From the NCBI GenBank assembly GCA_011037195.1, contig JAAEAF010000355.1, positions 1 to 64,000 on the forward strand: 64,000 bases of DNA. Direction: 5' to 3'. The notes beneath the pieces are model-generated. The model saw nothing but the letters and a program-made list of their open reading frames with translations. It searched no databases and was not told the DNA's origin. Shown one piece after another: positions 59,681 to 64,000 of the stretch; the first letter of the stretch is position 1, and each line of letters starts with the position of its first letter. The position numbers were made by a program, and so were the translations under genes. Source of the stretch: Triatoma infestans. Its lineage: Eukaryota; Arthropoda; Insecta; Hemiptera; Reduviidae.

Positions 59681-60633
59681 CCGAGAGAAACAAAAATGTC
59701 CATAAGATATAAATGTTGTTCTAGATAATTATTTTCAATGATTGAAATACATTTAGGTGTGTAATAAGATATATCGGTATTATCAATCAATCATGGTTTA
59801 TCAGTTGACATGCGCCAAAAGAAAATGTATGTTATTTGTTTAAATTTTGTATATTAATGTATAATAAATACATTAAATAGAGCGCATTTATTTGGTAGTT
59901 CAGGCATAAGTTCGCTACCTCTAAGAACCAGTTTGCTGAATTGAGTTTTTTTTTCAGCTTTTGCAATTTGTTATTTTTTTTTTTGCAACGCTTTCGCCTT
60001 AGTTGTATCCCTCATCTGAAGTTATGGCACCTCACACGTTGTTAACCCAGCACATCTTGCTTAAAATTGGGGAACTAAGTTAGTAGCAGTCCTTGTTTAA
60101 AAATGACAGCACTACTGGAGGATGAGACCAGCGGAGTGCCTCAGCAATATTTAGAAAGGCTTTCTATTGGCGCCACTAGTTTAGGTTCAATTCTTTAAAA
60201 ATTATTGATTTTAAAGATTGTTGATGGTGGATGACCGTTCGGCTTTCTGTTTAGTGATTCCATTCAACTGTATCCTCCATTTTTTTCTGTAGAAACTTCC
60301 TTTTTTGAGGCGCGGAAAAAACCAATACCATTTAAGCAAAGAACACTGAGAATGAATTTTTTTGTAAGCCATCCCAACTTTGCAGACAACAGTTACAACC
60401 ACTTCACTGTGAAATAATGTAGCAGCTCATAAGATGAGAAAATCTAAGGGTAGCACTGCCAGAATCAGAAACCGCCACAATAACCTAATCCCGTTTCTAT
60501 AATTATGAACTTTCTGGAATAATTAGTTGCAAACTTACAAATTTAACCATTTAATAGAATATTCCTTGTTTAAGTATAAATGTTTTTAAATTTCAGGTCT
60601 TTCAGGAATACTATGCTAAAAATAATTCATTTA
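59681..60633. other. no gene recognised
   Basis: A GC-richer patch at 60000-60180 is unassigned. The minus-strand frame at 60211-60402 has no known domain. Confidence 0.4.
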
Positions 60634-60821
60634 TCTGGTATTTTATTCGGTCGTAGCATGCATATTTCTGATATTCATCTGGCCGGTTTCAGATTTTCAT
60701 CCATCGTCAGAGCACGAACTTGTTAACTTTACTCTGACGAAATAACAGAAATATGCATGCTACGATAGATAAAATGTCAGATGCTATTTATCTAGCATAG
60801 CGGAACCATCCACATATTCAA
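60634..60821 (+). mobile_element. PLE-D: 188-bp inverted-arm Penelope-like insertion
   Basis: The left arm carries a hammerhead on the minus strand. The right arm repeats ATATGCATGCTACGA in the other orientation but has lost the ribozyme core by deletion after CUGACGA. The tail (CTAGCATAGCGGAACC, then ATCCACATATTCAA) matches that of PLE-C. Flanks share an imperfect ATTCATT(T/C)A. Confidence 0.65.
60679..60713 (-). ncRNA. hammerhead ribozyme motif, cleavage site changed
   Basis: Minus strand: CUGACGA (intact core), extra U, stem II GGAU-GAAA-AUCU, GAAA, CCGG, then CC in place of UC. Loss of U16.1 should prevent normal cleavage. Confidence 0.6.
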
Positions 60822-62346
60822 TGATTCATTCACTTTTCTTTTTCCTTTCTATTTTCTTCGGGCTCCCCTTCAGTATTACATGCCCCAAAGATTGAGAAAC
60901 TATGCTTTGAAGCGTCTTTCCTCCACATTGTAATTGTTCCCTAATCTGCTAGATGAAAATAAATACTGTATTAAAATTCAAATTTGAAGTAAATTTGAGG
61001 CAATTAAAACCTGAGAATGGCAATCTCTGTTTCAAAGCAGAGTTTTTATTTTAAGGGGTGTGATTTATCTCACTTGAAGCTGTTGGTACAGTAAGAGAGA
61101 GAGTTAGTGTGCGGCACTCTTGTGATGATGAACAAGTATCGTAAAGTGAAACAAGTTGAGAATATAAATTAGGTATTCTTGTGTTGCTGTAGTTGCTGTC
61201 TTAGGTGGCTGTTGAAAAGTAGTGAATGATAAACGATTCTTGATAGAAATATATATGGCATTTTAATAAATAAATAAAACATTAAAATTGAATATCTAAG
61301 GATTTTACCATAATTCCAAATCTTACTTTGAAAGCTTCCATCAACTTGATTTCATCATCTATTTGATGTAGAGCTTTATTATAAAAGTAGCCTGGTTTCC
61401 TTTATAACTTGTTAGTTCTAGCCCTGTTCTATAAAGACCGTTCCTTAAATGTATCTGCTGCTTTCGTATAAAGTATAAATTTATTATTTATATATAAAGA
61501 GCTCCAAGAAATGGAATACAAAAAAAGAAAAAGAATAAATGAAAGATGGAAAGATTTTAATAATACAGAAACTTCAAATTAATTTTGTTTCTTTATTTAG
61601 GATATAAATATTTAATAAGCATCCTTTTAGTTTCTTTTCAATTCTAAATAATGTGTTTCTTCTAATTTTTCCAAGAACATCTTAATAGTAGCCTGGATCA
61701 TTAATTTATGTTTTGTAGTTATATACAGTAGTCAAAGGAAAATGTCAGGATTAACTAGCCGTATAGCCTGTATAAGTTAACCAGCCATATAGTCTGCATA
61801 CTTAACCACTCCCCCTTTCAGGATTGGTTCCTCTTTTCAGGAAACCTGAGTTTTGAAAAAATAATGAAAATTCTTCTCTGGCCATTGCCGTATAAAGATG
61901 TCATCATGTATTTTTTTGTACGAAGAGTTATTACCTTTTTTTTAAAACAGATATGATATCAGAGTGTGATGAGCATTGTTTTTGGAACTAACCCCTAAAG
62001 ATTAGGGCCCCTAAAGCACGGAGCCAGAATATTTTCTGGGAATCTTGATGGGAAAAAAACTTTATCTAGAGTTATCATTGTCATTATTATTATTATTATT
62101 ACATCAAGTGAATGTATGAATACTGTTTAGATGGCATATTCTACAATTAAGTGGTTAGATAATTAGAAATCAGTGAACAATGTCATTTTTACTCGAGACA
62201 ATCTTTTCATGTTTGATTTTATTGATTACCAGATTTTCGGGCAAATATATGTTACCCTGCGATCCGCCTTCCCTTGCGCTCGCTCACTTCCAAGTAACAT
62301 CAAAACTTAATAACCGATATCATTATATGTTACTTAAAAATATTAT
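60822..62346. other. no gene recognised
   Basis: AT-rich, with an (ATT)n tract near 62081-62100. The frame at 62180-62374 runs into the SINE. Confidence 0.45.
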
Positions 62347-62482
62347 CAGTTCGAGTCCCACGTGTAACTGCTAAATTTTATATTCGTTTAAAAAAAACAT
62401 TCATAGTAATGAATGCGCTTCCTCCGCCTCTCCGGTCCACGACACTTGATTTGCGACGTTAAGCCCGCCTGAAAAATATTAT
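62347..62482 (+). repeat. tRNA-derived SINE (family S1), 5'-truncated sense copy
   Basis: Begins at the B-box (AGTTCGAGTCCCACGTG), then 'aactgctaaattttatattc' and the shared tail 'gacgttaagcccgcctgaaa'. The A-box part is missing. Confidence 0.65.
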
Positions 62483-63394
62483 TTGCTTTAATTTGTAGCT
62501 TATTGAAGGTAGAACAATAAAAGTTATTTAAGAAGCCATAAGGAAAGCTCGATATCAGACGAAGTCAGCCAGAATCTGATGGTATTAAAAAAAGTTTATC
62601 CAAACTAGAGAAACCTTGGATTTCCACGTTCTTTTGTCGAGGATCTGTATTCAATTAGTTGCTCAATAAATGACTGAATGCATGAATGGTCAGATTAAAT
62701 AATATCACTAATTAAACACATATTTATACTTTCTTTAAATTCGTGGTTTTATTGTCGTTACAATGAAATTAATTTTGATTCAGGGTACAGTCACTATTTG
62801 AAAAGTAATATGTCACTTCAGAACGTAAGATAGGTTTTTTAAGAAAAGAATTGGTGTACTAAAACTAAACTATACTTCAATTAACGAATATGACCACAAT
62901 TTGCGTTCACCACGTAAATCGCGGTGAAGTCGAAAATTTGCATCATTTTCGTATATCCTATATTGAAGAATACAGGATCAGAAAATTTTAATAAGAAAAC
63001 TGTATCCATACAGCTCATGATCAATTATTATAAAAATCTGCTTATTTTTATAGAGAGCAATTGTTGAAAGAATTTAATTATTAGGATAATTTTTAAGCCT
63101 TTCCCTAAAAATATTCGTAAAAGATAAACAATTTTTTTAGTTTATATATTATAAGAATAATTTAGTTTATTAATTATAATAATAGTGAGTTTATTTAATG
63201 TTTATATTTATTTTCAGAAAGTGCACTATTCACTGAGATGGTTAAAATACCCAAAGTTTATAAAATCTTTAGTTTAGTTTATTTTGTAGAGAAGTTTATT
63301 TGCTCTGTTTATACTTATTATAAATAAAGACATTATTATTGTTGTTATTATTATTATTATTATTATTACTACATTTTCTTTATTACAGTGGAAG
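62483..63394. other. no gene recognised
   Basis: AT-rich with an (ATT)n tract near 63340-63368. Confidence 0.45.
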
Positions 63395-63560
63395 AAAATA
63401 ATTGCAATAGTGATATTATAAATTGAGTTTTCACCGACTTACCATATTTCGAGGTGTCCTAGATTTGAAAAAGTGGAAAATGAAAGATTGTGAGGAAGTT
63501 CAGATTTGATATTCCTAACCAGAATTTCCGGTCTTCACTAAACAGATCATTTATTTATTT
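63395..63560 (-). repeat. R1 repeat, antisense partial
   Basis: Plus strand 'aaattgagttttcaccgac' and 'cgaggtgtcctagattt' match the R1 3' region reversed. Confidence 0.4.
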
Positions 63561-63608
63561 ATTTTTTTTTTTTTTGAGGGGGTCCAGTTTATCAATACAG
63601 AATCCAAC

Positions 63609-64000
63609 TGTAGTGGAAGGACGAAATCGAAAAATAATAGTTTAAAGTTTAGAATATTTTATAGTAGCCAAAATTGTATTTTTGTTAATATTTTATAATT
63701 ATTTTAGTGCTGTGAATTTACCTTCAAAAAGTGTGTATTTTAGAACCAGGTATATTAAATCTGGTCATTGCTATTAAGAAAACAAAGGCACTAAATCCCG
63801 TTAGGGTAACTCTTTTGTATAAGAGAATTCCCCCGCGAGAGAGAGAGGAATTCCAAAGAAGAGAGCCATCAGCTTTAAAAGAGTAAAGAGTGGACAGTCT
63901 GCACTTAGCCTTCAAACAACTAAGTCGTAATTCTGCTTCCAAAGCCAGTACACTTCACAAAGCCAGAACACTACTTCAGGAATTGCTCTCTTAGTATCAG
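63609..64000 (+). repeat. LTR-like repeat family L2, cut by the window end
   Basis: Starts TGTAGTGGAAGG and continues through 'cccgttagggtaac', 'tataagagaattcccccgc' and 'acttcaggaattgctctctt'. The last words match 57610-58167 and 11756-12078. Whether internal retrotransposon sequence follows cannot be seen. Confidence 0.5.

Overview
The window looks like intergenic or intronic DNA from a large, AT-rich animal genome, most likely an insect. The order cannot be fixed from sequence alone. The evidence is the mobile-element mix: an R2-type RLE retrotransposon, jockey- and RTE-like non-LTR fragments, a mariner relic, Ty3/gypsy pieces and tRNA-derived SINEs, with no operons or bacterial features. 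I recognise no host protein-coding exon, rRNA gene or intact tRNA gene. Every coding stretch I can assign belongs to a transposable element, and all are broken or truncated.

Layout. 0-5 kb: two copies of a dispersed non-coding repeat (called R1 here), one antisense SINE and a tRNA-like fragment. 6-9.1 kb: a 5'-truncated R2-type element with one internal stop, then a jockey-like reverse-transcriptase tail. 10-16 kb: R1 relics, two LTR-like repeats and RNase H/C-terminal debris of an I/R1-type LINE. 16-24 kb: a cluster of R1 copies, including a long copy with an internal tandem duplication. 24.5-29 kb: a SINE, a 275-bp hammerhead-ribozyme element, and a solo LTR inside an R1 copy. 33.5-40.7 kb: a long AT-rich stretch without recognisable elements. 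40.7-43.6 kb: mariner pseudogene, SINE and two Penelope-like (PLE) insertions. 45.1-46.1 kb: a gypsy pol fragment between inverted LTR pieces. 46.7-55.4 kb: more R1, a third and a fourth PLE-type insertion, and an RTE-like fragment nested in R1. 57.6-64 kb: two LTR copies, a second I/R1-type fragment, a fifth inverted-arm PLE-type element (sixth PLE insertion overall) and a SINE piece.

The most notable content is a set of six short PLE-derived insertions (26.1, 42.8, 43.0-43.6, 48.0-48.4, 55.0-55.4 and 60.6-60.8 kb). Five share one plan: an antisense arm, a spacer, a sense arm and a tail of roughly 30-40 nt. Four have exact or near-exact direct duplications of 11-13 bp; two are exact at 12 and 13 bp in the best-defined inverted copies. 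The arms carry hammerhead ribozyme (HHR) motifs. One copy (minus strand near 26.14 kb) keeps all consensus core residues. Two others (43.0-43.6 and 55.0-55.4 kb) carry U at position 3 and A at position 8, where the consensus has C3 and G8. Those two residues pair in the folded ribozyme, so this is a candidate compensatory core variant. Stem III is palindromic in several copies, which suggests cleavage as dimers. One element still encodes part of what looks like a PLE GIY-YIG endonuclease.

A second unusual structure is at 45114-46105. A Ty3/gypsy RNase H-integrase fragment sits between two inverted LTR segments whose U5 ends both face outward, bounded by a 4-bp TCTG duplication. All coordinates and matches were read by eye, with no alignment or database search.
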